DNA of 13,177 nucleotides from Paludibacteraceae bacterium (GTDB lineage: Bacteria; Bacteroidota; Bacteroidia; Bacteroidales; Paludibacteraceae), in NCBI GenBank assembly GCA_016297215.1, contig JAEDGZ010000036.1, positions 1 to 13,177 of the forward strand, written 5' to 3'. Positions 6,089 to 13,104 of the stretch are shown one piece after another. The notes under the pieces are model-generated. The model had not been told where the DNA came from. It made no database searches and worked only from the letters and a program-made list of their open reading frames with translations. The position numbers and the translations under genes were made by a program. Position 1 is the stretch's first letter. Each line of letters begins with the position of its first letter.

Positions 6089-7153
6089 ATGATGCGCAAG
6101 AACACATATTTTACCGTGTTGCTGGTAAGTTTCTGCCTCGCTATGCCTGTGCAAGCGCAGCAGTATGTACGCGCTATCGCGTTCTACAACCTTGAGAACC
6201 TGTTTGATACGATTCACGACGAGGGAAAGAACGACTATGAATACCTGCCCGACGGGGGTATGAAATGGACATCGTACAAGTACGAGAACAAATTGCAGAA
6301 GATGGCATACGCTATCTCGCAGATAGGAACGGACGAAGACCCGCGTGGCGCGACCTGCATTGGCGTGTCAGAGGTGGAGAACATAGGCTGTCTGGAAGAC
6401 CTGTGCGGGGTGGTGAACGGTCAGTACGAGCGGCGCTACAAGCCTATCCTGCTGGAAGGACCGGACAGGCGCGGTGTGGACGTGGGTTTCCTGTACGACA
6501 GCACCGCCTTTCGTCCGACGCGCGTTACGGGGCATGAGTTGAAGGCGCACTATGCCGACGGGGGTGTGGTGAGGAGCCGTCTGCAGTTGCTGGTAACGGG
6601 TTATCTGACGGGCGAGGGTTCGCCGGAGAAGGTGCATATCCTCGTGTGCCACTGGCCGAGCCGCTACGGTGGGGAGTTGAGTTCGCGTCCGTCTCGCGAC
6701 ACCGCCGCCATGCTCACGCTCACGATATGCGACAGCATCTACCGCCGCGAGCCGCGTGCGAAGATAATCATCATGGGCGACCTGAACGATGACCCGTTCA
6801 ACCACAGTTGTGCGGAGGTGCTGCAAGCGCGGAAGACGCGCGAGGAAGTAGCCGAGCAGGGGTATTTCAACACAATGTGGCAGAAACTGGACCGCGGGAT
6901 AGGTAGCCTTGCGTACAACGGGAGTTGGAACCTGTTCGACCAAATCATCATCTCCGAGCCGCTGATGAACGCGAAGTTGGAGGAGGGGAAATGGTGCTAC
7001 TGGAAGTCGGAGATATTTAACAAGCCGTTCCTGACGGTGCAGGACGGGAAAGACAAAGGGACGCCGCTGCGCACCCACAAGTCGGGGGTATGGCAGAACG
7101 GCTACGGAGACCACTACCCCACCCTGATTTACCTGATTAAGCAGAAGAAGTAA
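6089..7153 (+). CDS. Exported endonuclease/exonuclease/phosphatase family protein
   Basis: This is a 354-residue metal-dependent phosphodiesterase or nuclease of the DNase I-like fold, exported to the periplasm or beyond. Residues 1-23 form a signal peptide ending VQA, with Gln24 as probable first mature residue. Fold motifs appear in order: FYNLENLFD (N34, N37), VSEVEN (E95/E97, metal ligand), CHWPSR, IIMGDLNDDP (D231, N233), SWNLFDQI, and NGYGDHYPTL near the C-terminus (D341-H342, catalytic His). All the expected catalytic residues are present, so it should be active. The real substrate (nucleic acid, phospholipid, nucleotide or sugar phosphate) cannot be told from sequence. Two in-frame ATGs (6089 and 6092) are possible starts with no effect on the mature protein. 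It has its own promoter; the next gene follows after 34 bp, so the two are probably cotranscribed. Confidence 0.88.
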   Translation: MMRKNTYFTVLLVSFCLAMPVQAQQYVRAIAFYNLENLFDTIHDEGKNDYEYLPDGGMKWTSYKYENKLQKMAYAISQIGTDEDPRGATCIGVSEVENIGCLEDLCGVVNGQYERRYKPILLEGPDRRGVDVGFLYDSTAFRPTRVTGHELKAHYADGGVVRSRLQLLVTGYLTGEGSPEKVHILVCHWPSRYGGELSSRPSRDTAAMLTLTICDSIYRREPRAKIIIMGDLNDDPFNHSCAEVLQARKTREEVAEQGYFNTMWQKLDRGIGSLAYNGSWNLFDQIIISEPLMNAKLEEGKWCYWKSEIFNKPFLTVQDGKDKGTPLRTHKSGVWQNGYGDHYPTLIYLIKQKK

Positions 7154-7187
7154 GCGATTTTACAAATTTTCAAATTGAAGATACATT

Positions 7188-7502
7188 ATGCACGAGATAC
7201 TGAATCGAAACATTACCCCCATACGTATGCGCAACTACGGACGCATACTGCAAGACATGATAGTATATGCCTGCTCCATTGAGAATCAGGCAGAACGCGA
7301 GGCACTGACCCTCTATATCGCACAGTGTATGCGGCAGAAAAACTTTCTATGGAACCGCGACCAAGAGTCTGGCATGGCGCGTGTGCGGGAAGATATCATC
7401 CGCCTGTCGGACGGCAGGCTGAACTGCGACTTCCCCGCGTTCAACGAACTGCCGAACACCCCCAACGAGGGGAGAAACAGAAAACGCAAGAACAAAAACT
7501 GA
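7188..7502 (+). CDS. Short DUF4290-like protein
   Basis: This is a 104-residue protein of unknown function. The segment MRNYGRILQDMIVYACSIEN (about 14-33), a following ER...M stretch, and IIRLSDGRLNCDFPAF near residue 80-95 resemble the start-to-middle of DUF4290 (from memory: EYGR.IQ.MV.Y...I.D..ER, then LW......MSD..LDVD.P), a Bacteroidetes family usually near 200 residues. Here the protein stops soon after the Asp-Phe-Pro motif and ends in a very basic tail (NRKRKNKN). It may be a natural short version or a truncated gene. It sits 34 bp after the phosphatase-fold gene and 198 bp before prs. The family call rests on motif resemblance only. Confidence 0.65.
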   Translation: MHEILNRNITPIRMRNYGRILQDMIVYACSIENQAEREALTLYIAQCMRQKNFLWNRDQESGMARVREDIIRLSDGRLNCDFPAFNELPNTPNEGRNRKRKNKN

Positions 7503-7581
7503 GATAAGAAGACGATATATCGTAGATAGTAGATTGGTTTAGACCGTTGAAGAGTGAAGATGATTCGAGAGGCGGGGCGTT

Positions 7582-7640
7582 GAGGCTCGGGAGACTCAAG
7601 AGTGGCTAAAGGCTTAGGAGGCAGAGGAGAGGCTCGGGAG
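7582..7640 (+). repeat. 12-bp direct repeat in the prs upstream spacer
   Basis: GAGGCTCGGGAG occurs at 7582-7593 and again at 7629-7640, within a purine-rich stretch of the 198-bp gap before prs. No Bacteroidetes promoter pair, terminator or coding frame is evident in the gap. The spacer may be a decayed sequence or a leader; function unknown. Confidence 0.4.
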
Positions 7641-7700
7641 TAAACGCAAGGCTTCTGGAAGACAGGCAAAACTGATAAACAAATAAACCCAAAATACATT

Positions 7701-8663
7701 ATGGCGACAGAAATTAGCCCCTACAAAGTGTTTGCCGGCTCCAAGGGAGTAGATTTGGCAAATCGTATCTGTGAACAACTGGGATGCCAGTTAGGTAGTG
7801 TGAACATCGACCGCTTCTCCGACGGCGAGTTCGCAGTCTCTTACAACGAGTCGGTGCGCGGGCACTCGGTCTATTTAGTGCAACCGACCTGCCCCACGAC
7901 AGACAACCTGATGGAACTGCTGCTGATGATTGACGCAGCAAAGCGTGCGAGCGCGTACAAAGTGATTGCCGTGATTCCCTATTTCGGCTGGGCACGCCAA
8001 GACCGCAAAGACAAACCCCGCGTGTCGATTGGTGCGAAACTGGTGTCGAACATGATTCAGTCCGCCGGCGCCGACCGCGTCATCACCGTTGACCTGCATG
8101 CCGACCAGATACAGGGTTTCTTCGATATTCCTGTTGACCATATCTATGGTTCGAACGTGCTGGCACCGTATGTGGCAAGCCTCAACCTGAAGAAACTGAT
8201 TGTGGCTTCGCCCGATGTAGGCGGGTCGAAACGTGCTGCGACCTTCGCCAAGAAACTGCACGGGCTGACCGATAAGGAAGTGCCGATGGTGATATGCTAC
8301 AAACACCGCGAGGTAGCCAACCAAGTGAGCGAGATGCGCGTGTTGGGCGATGTGTACGGCAAGGACGTGGTGATAGTGGACGATATGGCAGACACCGCTG
8401 GTACCCTCTGCAAAGCCGCTGAGGTGATGAAGAAAGCCGGAGCGAAGAGCGTGCGTGCCGTGGTGAGTCACGGCGTGATGTCGGGTCCTGCGTGCGAGCG
8501 GATTACCGACAGCGAATTGGAAGAAATCGTCTTCACCGACTCGCTGCCGTTTGACAACAGCCGCTGCGCCAAAGTGCACATAGAGAGCCTTGCAGAGCCC
8601 ATTGCACTGGTTATCAAAGCCATACAAACGCATACAAGTATTAGTGAACTGAATATACACTAA
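7701..8663 (+). CDS. prs: Ribose-phosphate pyrophosphokinase (PRPP synthetase)
   Basis: It transfers pyrophosphate from ATP to ribose 5-phosphate, making PRPP for purine, pyrimidine, histidine, tryptophan and NAD synthesis in the cytoplasm. The 320-residue length is normal for class I enzymes. Motifs include RFSDGE (about 38-43), YFGWARQDRK (ATP-binding flexible region, about 94-103), VDLHADQIQGFFDIPVDHIYG (about 130-150) and the PRPP-binding loop VVIVDDMADTAGTL (about 222-235, with D227-D228). No key motif is missing. The next ATG follows the stop codon with no spacer (TAAATG), so translation of the two genes is probably coupled. Confidence 0.96.
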   Translation: MATEISPYKVFAGSKGVDLANRICEQLGCQLGSVNIDRFSDGEFAVSYNESVRGHSVYLVQPTCPTTDNLMELLLMIDAAKRASAYKVIAVIPYFGWARQDRKDKPRVSIGAKLVSNMIQSAGADRVITVDLHADQIQGFFDIPVDHIYGSNVLAPYVASLNLKKLIVASPDVGGSKRAATFAKKLHGLTDKEVPMVICYKHREVANQVSEMRVLGDVYGKDVVIVDDMADTAGTLCKAAEVMKKAGAKSVRAVVSHGVMSGPACERITDSELEEIVFTDSLPFDNSRCAKVHIESLAEPIALVIKAIQTHTSISELNIH

Positions 8664-9656
8664 ATGAAACAACCTATTCGTATATCCGTCTTTGCCCTCG
8701 CGGTGGTGATGCTTGCCACCGCCTGCGGCAAGAAGTCTTCTGCCATCGGCGAGCAGCGCCCGCCGTTCTCTGCCGATTCGGCATATCAATACATTGCTCA
8801 ACAAATGTCTTTCGGTCCGCGCGTACCCAACGGTAAGGCGCATACCGACTGTGCAGTGTATCTCATGCAGTTCCTGCGCTCGTGCGACGCCGATGTGGAG
8901 TTGCAAAAAGGGACGATGCCCGACTACAGCGGGCGGCAACAGACCGTCTATAACATCATCGGACATTTCTACACCGAGCAGAACAAGCACCATCCGCGTC
9001 TGCTACTCTGTGCGCACTACGATACACGTCCGTGGGCGGATGAAGAAGAGGACTATGAAGACAGATATATGAACGTGCCCGGTGCCAACGATGGTGCGAG
9101 CGGCGTGGGCGTACTTTTAGAGGTAGCGCGGCAGATAAGCCTCCTGATGGCAGACTCCGCCTTGACCACGCCGGTAGATATCGTGTTCTTCGACTGTGAG
9201 GACATGGGTACGCCACAGTTCTTCACGGGCGTGGAGCGCGAGGACACATGGTGCCTCGGCAGCCAGTTGTGGGGCATGCGGCGGCAAGAGAACGCCAGCG
9301 CGCCTGTGTATCGCTTCGGCATATTGCTGGATATGGTGGGGGCACCCGATGCCGTCTTCCCGCGGGAGTTGTACTCGCAGCAGTTTGCCAACAACTACGT
9401 GGAGGAGGTTTGGCGCACCGCCGACAGGCTCGGCTATGGCAAGTACTTCATCAACCAGACGGCATACCCGCTGATAGACGACCACTACTATGTGAATACG
9501 CTGGGTGGCGTGCCGTGTATCGATATCATCCACTACGACACCCGCTCTGCAACGGGCTTCCCCGCATGGTGGCATACGCGCGAGGACGACATGCGCAACA
9601 TCAGCCATGAAACGCTGCAAGCCGTAGGCGAGGTGGTGATGGCGATGGTGAAATAA
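8664..9656 (+). CDS. M28-family lipoprotein, glutaminyl-peptide cyclotransferase-like
   Basis: The 330-residue protein is likely a zinc enzyme that cyclises N-terminal Gln to pyroglutamate on exported proteins. Residues 1-20 are a lipoprotein signal (MLATA before C21); no acidic stretch follows the Cys, so it probably faces the periplasm rather than the cell surface. Aligned by motif with type II glutaminyl cyclases, ANDGASGV gives zinc ligand D143, FFDCED gives catalytic E179 and ligand D180 (Asp where human QC has Glu), LLDMVGAP gives D223, and WWHTREDD gives ligand H304. H118-Y-D120 is the M28 motif and D273-H274 another conserved site. An aminopeptidase role is the alternative, but the LLD.VGAP and WHT motifs favour cyclotransferase. 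It starts directly at the stop of prs. Confidence 0.85.
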   Translation: MKQPIRISVFALAVVMLATACGKKSSAIGEQRPPFSADSAYQYIAQQMSFGPRVPNGKAHTDCAVYLMQFLRSCDADVELQKGTMPDYSGRQQTVYNIIGHFYTEQNKHHPRLLLCAHYDTRPWADEEEDYEDRYMNVPGANDGASGVGVLLEVARQISLLMADSALTTPVDIVFFDCEDMGTPQFFTGVEREDTWCLGSQLWGMRRQENASAPVYRFGILLDMVGAPDAVFPRELYSQQFANNYVEEVWRTADRLGYGKYFINQTAYPLIDDHYYVNTLGGVPCIDIIHYDTRSATGFPAWWHTREDDMRNISHETLQAVGEVVMAMVK

Positions 9657-9697
9657 TAAGACCCATAGGACACCCTCCATATCCCCCTACAAGAACA

Positions 9698-9734
9698 CCC
9701 CAAAAATCAAAGATTTTTCGGGGACCCCGCGGGG
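9698..9734 (+). promoter_or_regulatory. Hairpin and GC palindrome upstream of sufC
   Basis: CCCC-AAAAATC (9698-9708) pairs with GATTTTT-C-GGGG (9712-9723), an 11-bp stem with one bulged base and an AAA loop. It is followed at 9725-9734 by the perfect palindrome CCCCGCGGGG. No T-run follows, so this is not a standard terminator. The pair occupies the 113-bp gap before sufC and might act as an attenuator, a processing site, or a scar of rearrangement. Confidence 0.4.
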
Positions 9735-9769
9735 GAGGGAGAAGGAGTTTGATAATTAGAATAGGTAGT

Positions 9770-10516
9770 ATGCTATTGTTAGAAATCAAAGATTTGCACG
9801 CGAGTATTGCGGGCAAGGAGATATTAAAAGGCGTGAACCTCAGTATCAACGAGGGAGAGGTGCATGCGATTATGGGACCGAACGGTGCGGGCAAGTCCAC
9901 GCTGAGCGCGGTGCTGACGGGTAATCCCGCCTACGAGGTTACCGGCGGCGAGGTGTGGCTGCGAGGGAAGAACCTGCTGGAGATGCCGCCCGAGCAGCGT
10001 GCACGCGAAGGGGTGTTCCTCAGTTTTCAGTACCCCGTGGAGATTCCCGGCGTGAGCATGGTGAACTTCATGCGCACGGCAGTGAACGAGAAACGCAAGT
10101 ACGAGGGTAAAGCGGCACTGTCCGCCAAGGAGTTTCTGGCACTCATGCGCGAGAAGAAGAAACTGGTGGAGATGGCGGACAAACTCAACAACCGTGCGGT
10201 GAACGAGGGTTTCTCCGGCGGCGAGAAGAAGAAAAACGAGATTTTCCAAATGGCGATGCTGGAGCCGTGTCTCTCTATCCTCGACGAGACCGACTCGGGA
10301 CTGGATATAGACGCGCTGCGGATTGTGGCAGAGGGCGTGAACAAACTGAAGACCCCGCACAACGCATCGATTGTTATCACCCACTACCAGCGATTGCTGG
10401 ATTATATCGTGCCCGACTTCGTGCACGTGTTGGCAGACGGCAAGATAGTGAAGACCGGCACCAAGGAACTAGCACTACAACTGGAAGAGAAAGGCTATGA
10501 GCAGTTTGAGCACTAA
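9770..10516 (+). CDS. sufC: SufC, ATPase of the SUF Fe-S cluster scaffold
   Basis: SufC is a soluble ABC-type ATPase that drives Fe-S cluster building on the SufB/SufD scaffold. The 248-residue frame from the ATG at 9770 (MLLLEIKDLHAS) matches the normal SufC start; an upstream in-frame TTG at 9749 adds seven unlikely residues. Visible motifs: Walker A GPNGAGKST (36-44), Q-loop FQYPVEIPGV (Q87), the SufC-type signature FSGGEKKKNE (148-157), Walker B LSILDETDSGLD (168-179), and switch H205. All catalytic residues are intact. It overlaps sufD by 20 bp. sufB, normally just upstream in Bacteroidales, is absent here; the gene before it encodes the M28 lipoprotein. Confidence 0.95.
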   Translation: MLLLEIKDLHASIAGKEILKGVNLSINEGEVHAIMGPNGAGKSTLSAVLTGNPAYEVTGGEVWLRGKNLLEMPPEQRAREGVFLSFQYPVEIPGVSMVNFMRTAVNEKRKYEGKAALSAKEFLALMREKKKLVEMADKLNNRAVNEGFSGGEKKKNEIFQMAMLEPCLSILDETDSGLDIDALRIVAEGVNKLKTPHNASIVITHYQRLLDYIVPDFVHVLADGKIVKTGTKELALQLEEKGYEQFEH

Positions 10517-11165
10517 CATACTTACTCTTGCCGCGGGCGAACATCGGGAATTGGTCTTTGTGAACGAGCCGAGGCTTGACCTGCATGTGGTGCAGGAGGC
10601 GGGTTCGTCGCTCAAGGTGCATGCCCTATACCTCTCGCCAACGGAGGCTGTAGCAGGAGCGTCCGAGGCACAGATAACGGTGGAGCAACGGGGCGAAGGC
10701 TGCCGAACGGAGATTTACGGCTTGGCGTTTCTACATGGAGAAGAGCAGGTGCATTTGACGACGAATGTGCAACATCTCGTTGGCGGCGGCAGCAGCAAGC
10801 AATTGATTAAGTTTGTGTTGGACGATGCCTCGCAGGGAGATTTCTACGGGCAACTACGGATTGCACCCGATGCGCAGAAGACCGAAGCGCACCAGACCAA
10901 CCGCAACCTGCTCTTGAGCGACAAAGCCCTTATGCGGACACGACCGCAGTTGGAGATATACGCCGATGACGTGAAAGCGACTCACGGGGCAACCACAGGG
11001 CAATTAGATGAGTCGGCATTGTTCTACATGCAGCAGCGTTGCTTGGACGAAGCCACCGCACGCCGACTACTGATTGCTGCCTTTATGAAGGATGTGCTGG
11101 AAACCATTTCCGATGAAGCATTACGCGAGCGGTTGCTGACAGCAGTAGAGCCCATCAGGGAATAA
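10497..11165 (+). CDS. sufD: Short SufD: core and C-terminal half only
   Basis: SufD pairs with SufB and SufC in the Fe-S scaffold complex and is needed for iron entry. This protein has 222 residues, about half the usual 420-450. It begins within the beta-helical core and lacks the N-terminal helical domain. The conserved C-terminal half is intact: DAQKTEAHQTNRNLLLSDKA (125-144), RPQLEIYADDVK (149-160), THGATTGQLDE (162-172) and the closing helices AR.LL.AAF. H163 corresponds to the functional His360 of E. coli SufD; the nearby Cys of the usual KCSHGA is Ala161. The start overlaps sufC by 20 bp, leaving no room for the missing half, so this is not a simple frameshift. A short, degenerate AAGAG/CTCTT hairpin with four T overlaps its stop codon. 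Confidence 0.88.
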   Translation: MSSLSTNILTLAAGEHRELVFVNEPRLDLHVVQEAGSSLKVHALYLSPTEAVAGASEAQITVEQRGEGCRTEIYGLAFLHGEEQVHLTTNVQHLVGGGSSKQLIKFVLDDASQGDFYGQLRIAPDAQKTEAHQTNRNLLLSDKALMRTRPQLEIYADDVKATHGATTGQLDESALFYMQQRCLDEATARRLLIAAFMKDVLETISDEALRERLLTAVEPIRE

Positions 11166-11209
11166 GAGAGGAGACTACTCTTTTATATTTAGCATTTATA
11201 ATCAGAATT

Positions 11210-11752
11210 ATGGAATCGTTCTTAGAATTATGCAGAAATAGGCGGTCGTACCGCAAATACACGGCGCAGCCGGTGGAGCGTGAGAAATTGGACTATATCG
11301 TACAGTGTGCGCTGATGGCACCTGCGGGGAAACGGCTGAACCCGTGGCACTTCACGGTGGTAACCGAAGAGGCGGTTATTCGACAGTTTGCGGGTTGCCG
11401 GACGTACGGCAGCGGTATGTTTCAGACCGCTACGGCGGCTATCGTGGTGTCGCTGGACACCTCGCTGTGCGACACATGGCAGGCGGACGGCGCCATCGCC
11501 GCCGCGCATATCCTGCTCGCGGCAGCCGACCTCGGATTGGGTGCCTGCTGGTGTCAGGTGTATCAGCGCGAAGGCGCGGAAGAGTTGGTGAAGAAAGCGC
11601 TGTCGGAACCGAGAACCAAGAACCAAGAACAAGGACTTGCGTTGGAGGGTAAGACCATCCTATGTATCATCTCTCTCGGGTACAAAGACGAAGAGCGCAA
11701 GCCCTACGACCTGAGCAAGTTGCAGTACGAGAAAGTAGATTTCGTAGGATAA
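11210..11752 (+). CDS. Small nitroreductase-family flavoprotein
   Basis: This is a 180-residue FMN-dependent oxidoreductase of the nitroreductase fold; physiological substrate unknown. The N-terminal RRSYRKY (11-17) is the usual FMN-phosphate-binding motif. MAPAGKRLNPWHF (about 36-48), a helix-rich middle with AHILLAAADLGLGACW (about 99-114), and the closing LGYKDEERKP complete the family pattern. Residues about 132-141 (SEPRTKNQEQ) are encoded by a heptanucleotide repeat array and look like an insertion in a surface loop. It follows sufD by 44 bp and is probably in the same transcript. Members of this family often serve as general quinone, flavin or nitro-compound reductases; a link to Fe-S metabolism is not shown. 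Confidence 0.88.
   Translation: MESFLELCRNRRSYRKYTAQPVEREKLDYIVQCALMAPAGKRLNPWHFTVVTEEAVIRQFAGCRTYGSGMFQTATAAIVVSLDTSLCDTWQADGAIAAAHILLAAADLGLGACWCQVYQREGAEELVKKALSEPRTKNQEQGLALEGKTILCIISLGYKDEERKPYDLSKLQYEKVDFVG
11605..11631 (+). repeat. Heptanucleotide array inside the nitroreductase gene
   Basis: A partial unit GGAACC (11605-11610) is followed by GAGAACC (11611-11617), AAGAACC (11618-11624) and AAGAACA (11625-11631). Three full 7-bp units add 21 bp, so the frame is kept. The encoded residues (E-P-R-T-K-N-Q-E-Q) fall in a loop before the last beta-strand. Confidence 0.7.
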
Positions 11753-11774
11753 AAGACCGCTCGTTTCACTCGCT
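11748..11774 (-). repeat. 27-bp intergenic repeat, copy 1
   Basis: This matches 13010-13036 without gaps at 21 of 27 positions. On the minus strand the shared part is AGCGA...GAGCGGTCTTT. Its first bases overlap the stop codon of the nitroreductase gene. In both copies a spacer of about 40-65 bp follows, then a CCTTNAT array, then a start codon. Confidence 0.6.
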
Positions 11775-11839
11775 AAAAGATAAAAGAGCAAAGACTAAAT
11801 AGTTCCGACTCTGAAAACTCAAATACGAAGGTAATAAGT

Positions 11840-11869
11840 CCTTGATCCTTTATCCTTCATCCTTTATCC
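11840..11869 (+). repeat. CCTTNAT heptamer array before pdxA
   Basis: Four back-to-back units read CCTTGAT, CCTTTAT, CCTTCAT and CCTTTAT, then CC. Only the fifth base varies. The array ends 12 nt before the pdxA ATG at 11882, so it lies where the ribosome or a leader-binding factor would act. The rest of the 129-bp spacer shows no perfect promoter. Confidence 0.8.
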
Positions 11870-11881
11870 AAAAAAGAATAT

Positions 11882-12979
11882 ATGAAACCAACCATAGCAA
11901 TCACAGCGGGAGATATCAACGGCGTGGGATATGAGGTGATACTCAAGACCTTGCGCGACCCGCATATCACGGAGATATGCCGTCCTATCGTGTACGGCAA
12001 TGCCAAAGTAGCCAAACAGCATGCGCAGACGCTGGGCGAGGAGTACACGAACATACAGTTCAACCTTATCCAAGACGCGGGGCAGGCGCGAGACGGACGA
12101 CTGAACCTCATCACCTGCTATCCCGACAGCACGCCCGTACAGTTGGGTGTGAGCACGCCGGAGGCAGGGCAAGCCTCTTTTGCCGCCCTCGAACGTGCCT
12201 GCGCCGACCTGAAAGCAGGCAAGGTGCACGCCCTCGTTACCGCGCCCATCAACAAAGAGAATATCCAATCGGATAGTTTTCATTTCTCGGGACACACGGA
12301 GTATCTGACGGCGGTGTTTGGTGGGAGCCAAGAGAGCCTAATGATGATGGTCAGCGAGACGATGCGCGTAGCGCTGGTGTGCAACCATGTGGCTATCGCC
12401 GACATCCCCGCGCAGATAACCGAGGAGCATATCTTGCAGAAACTGACCTTGCTCAACGAGACCCTGCAACGCGATTTCTCCGTACGCAAGCCGCGTATCG
12501 CTGTGCTCGCGCTTAATCCCCATGCGGGAGATAAGGGGTTGATAGGCGAACAAGAGCAGACTATTATCCGCCCGACGATAGAGAAAGCCTGCGAGCAGGG
12601 GATATGGGCATTCGGTCCGTACTCGGCAGACGGCTTCTTCGGCAGCGGGCACTTCACCCATTTCGATGCCGTGCTGGCGATGTACCACGACCAAGGGCTT
12701 ATCCCCTTCAAGACGCTGGACATGAGCGGGGTGAACTTCACGGCGGGTCTGCCTATCGTGCGCACCTCGCCCGACCACGGCACTGCCTACGACCTCGCGG
12801 GCAAGAACCAAGCCAACCACCTCAGTTTTGCACACGCGCTCTACACGGCGATTGATATCTTGCACACGCGGAAACAGAATGCCGAACTGAGCAAAGACCC
12901 GCTGCCCTTCACCCCGCGTGAGGACAGAGAAGACCGCCGCCCAAGACGAGAGTTCATGGATTTCAAAACAACAGTTTGA
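11882..12979 (+). CDS. pdxA: 4-hydroxythreonine-4-phosphate dehydrogenase
   Basis: PdxA oxidises 4-phosphohydroxy-L-threonine with NAD in the DXP-dependent route to pyridoxal phosphate. The 365-residue protein carries GDINGVGYE at the N-terminus (usual form GDPAGIGPE) and APINKENI (121-128). The three metal-binding His by family analogy are FSGHTE (H138), LNPHAGD (H214) and YHDQG (H269), followed by TSPDHGTAYDLAGK (295-308). All three ligands are present. The tail after about residue 330 is a charged extension (PREDREDRRPRREF) not needed for the core fold. The ATG at 11882 gives the normal start MKPTIAITAGD. It sits between a nitroreductase gene and alaS, each across spacers of about 130 bp of similar build. 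Confidence 0.96.
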   Translation: MKPTIAITAGDINGVGYEVILKTLRDPHITEICRPIVYGNAKVAKQHAQTLGEEYTNIQFNLIQDAGQARDGRLNLITCYPDSTPVQLGVSTPEAGQASFAALERACADLKAGKVHALVTAPINKENIQSDSFHFSGHTEYLTAVFGGSQESLMMMVSETMRVALVCNHVAIADIPAQITEEHILQKLTLLNETLQRDFSVRKPRIAVLALNPHAGDKGLIGEQEQTIIRPTIEKACEQGIWAFGPYSADGFFGSGHFTHFDAVLAMYHDQGLIPFKTLDMSGVNFTAGLPIVRTSPDHGTAYDLAGKNQANHLSFAHALYTAIDILHTRKQNAELSKDPLPFTPREDREDRRPRREFMDFKTTV

Positions 12980-13009
12980 TATACGGACGGAAAGACCGCT
13001 ACGCTGAAA

Positions 13010-13036
13010 GATGAAAGACCGCTCACTGCGTTCGCT
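13010..13036 (-). repeat. 27-bp intergenic repeat, copy 2
   Basis: This is the second copy of the repeat at 11748-11774 (21 of 27 identical, ungapped). A shorter third form lies just before it: GAAAGACCGCTACGCTGAAAG starts at 12990 and repeats both ends of the unit with the middle missing. It lies in the pdxA-alaS spacer, about 40 bp before the second CCTTNAT array. Confidence 0.6.
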
Positions 13037-13076
13037 GAAAGACTGAGTTACTTTCGTCTATACAAAACTATTTCGT

Positions 13077-13104
13077 CTTTCATCCTTTATCCTTAATCCT
13101 TTAT
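13077..13104 (+). repeat. CCTTNAT heptamer array before alaS
   Basis: Four units read CTTTCAT, CCTTTAT, CCTTAAT and CCTTTAT. The array ends only 5 nt before the alaS ATG at 13110 and replaces any Shine-Dalgarno sequence there. Unit, copy number and placement mirror the array before pdxA. Confidence 0.8.

Noticed and set aside
7503..7700. Promoter for prs in the 198-bp spacer
   Set aside because: The best -7-like site (TAGATTGG at 7530) has no TTTG at the right distance, so no promoter can be supported.
7875..8993. 372-codon minus-strand frame opposite prs and the M28 gene
   Set aside because: It spans the junction of two well-supported plus-strand genes and shows the same His/Val/Ala-rich composition of a shadow frame, with no family resemblance.
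9749..9769. Upstream TTG start for sufC
   Set aside because: Although GAAGGAG lies 1 nt before it, that spacing is too short to serve it, and SufC proteins normally begin at the MLLLEIKDLHA position.
11164..11184. Terminator between sufD and the nitroreductase gene
   Set aside because: The AAGAG/CTCTT stem is only 5 bp with a 9-nt loop and four T, overlapping the sufD stop codon; too weak to call.
13025..13056. alaS promoter around TACTTTCG (13049-13056)
   Set aside because: One mismatch in the -7 box and no TTTG 20 bp upstream; not supportable.
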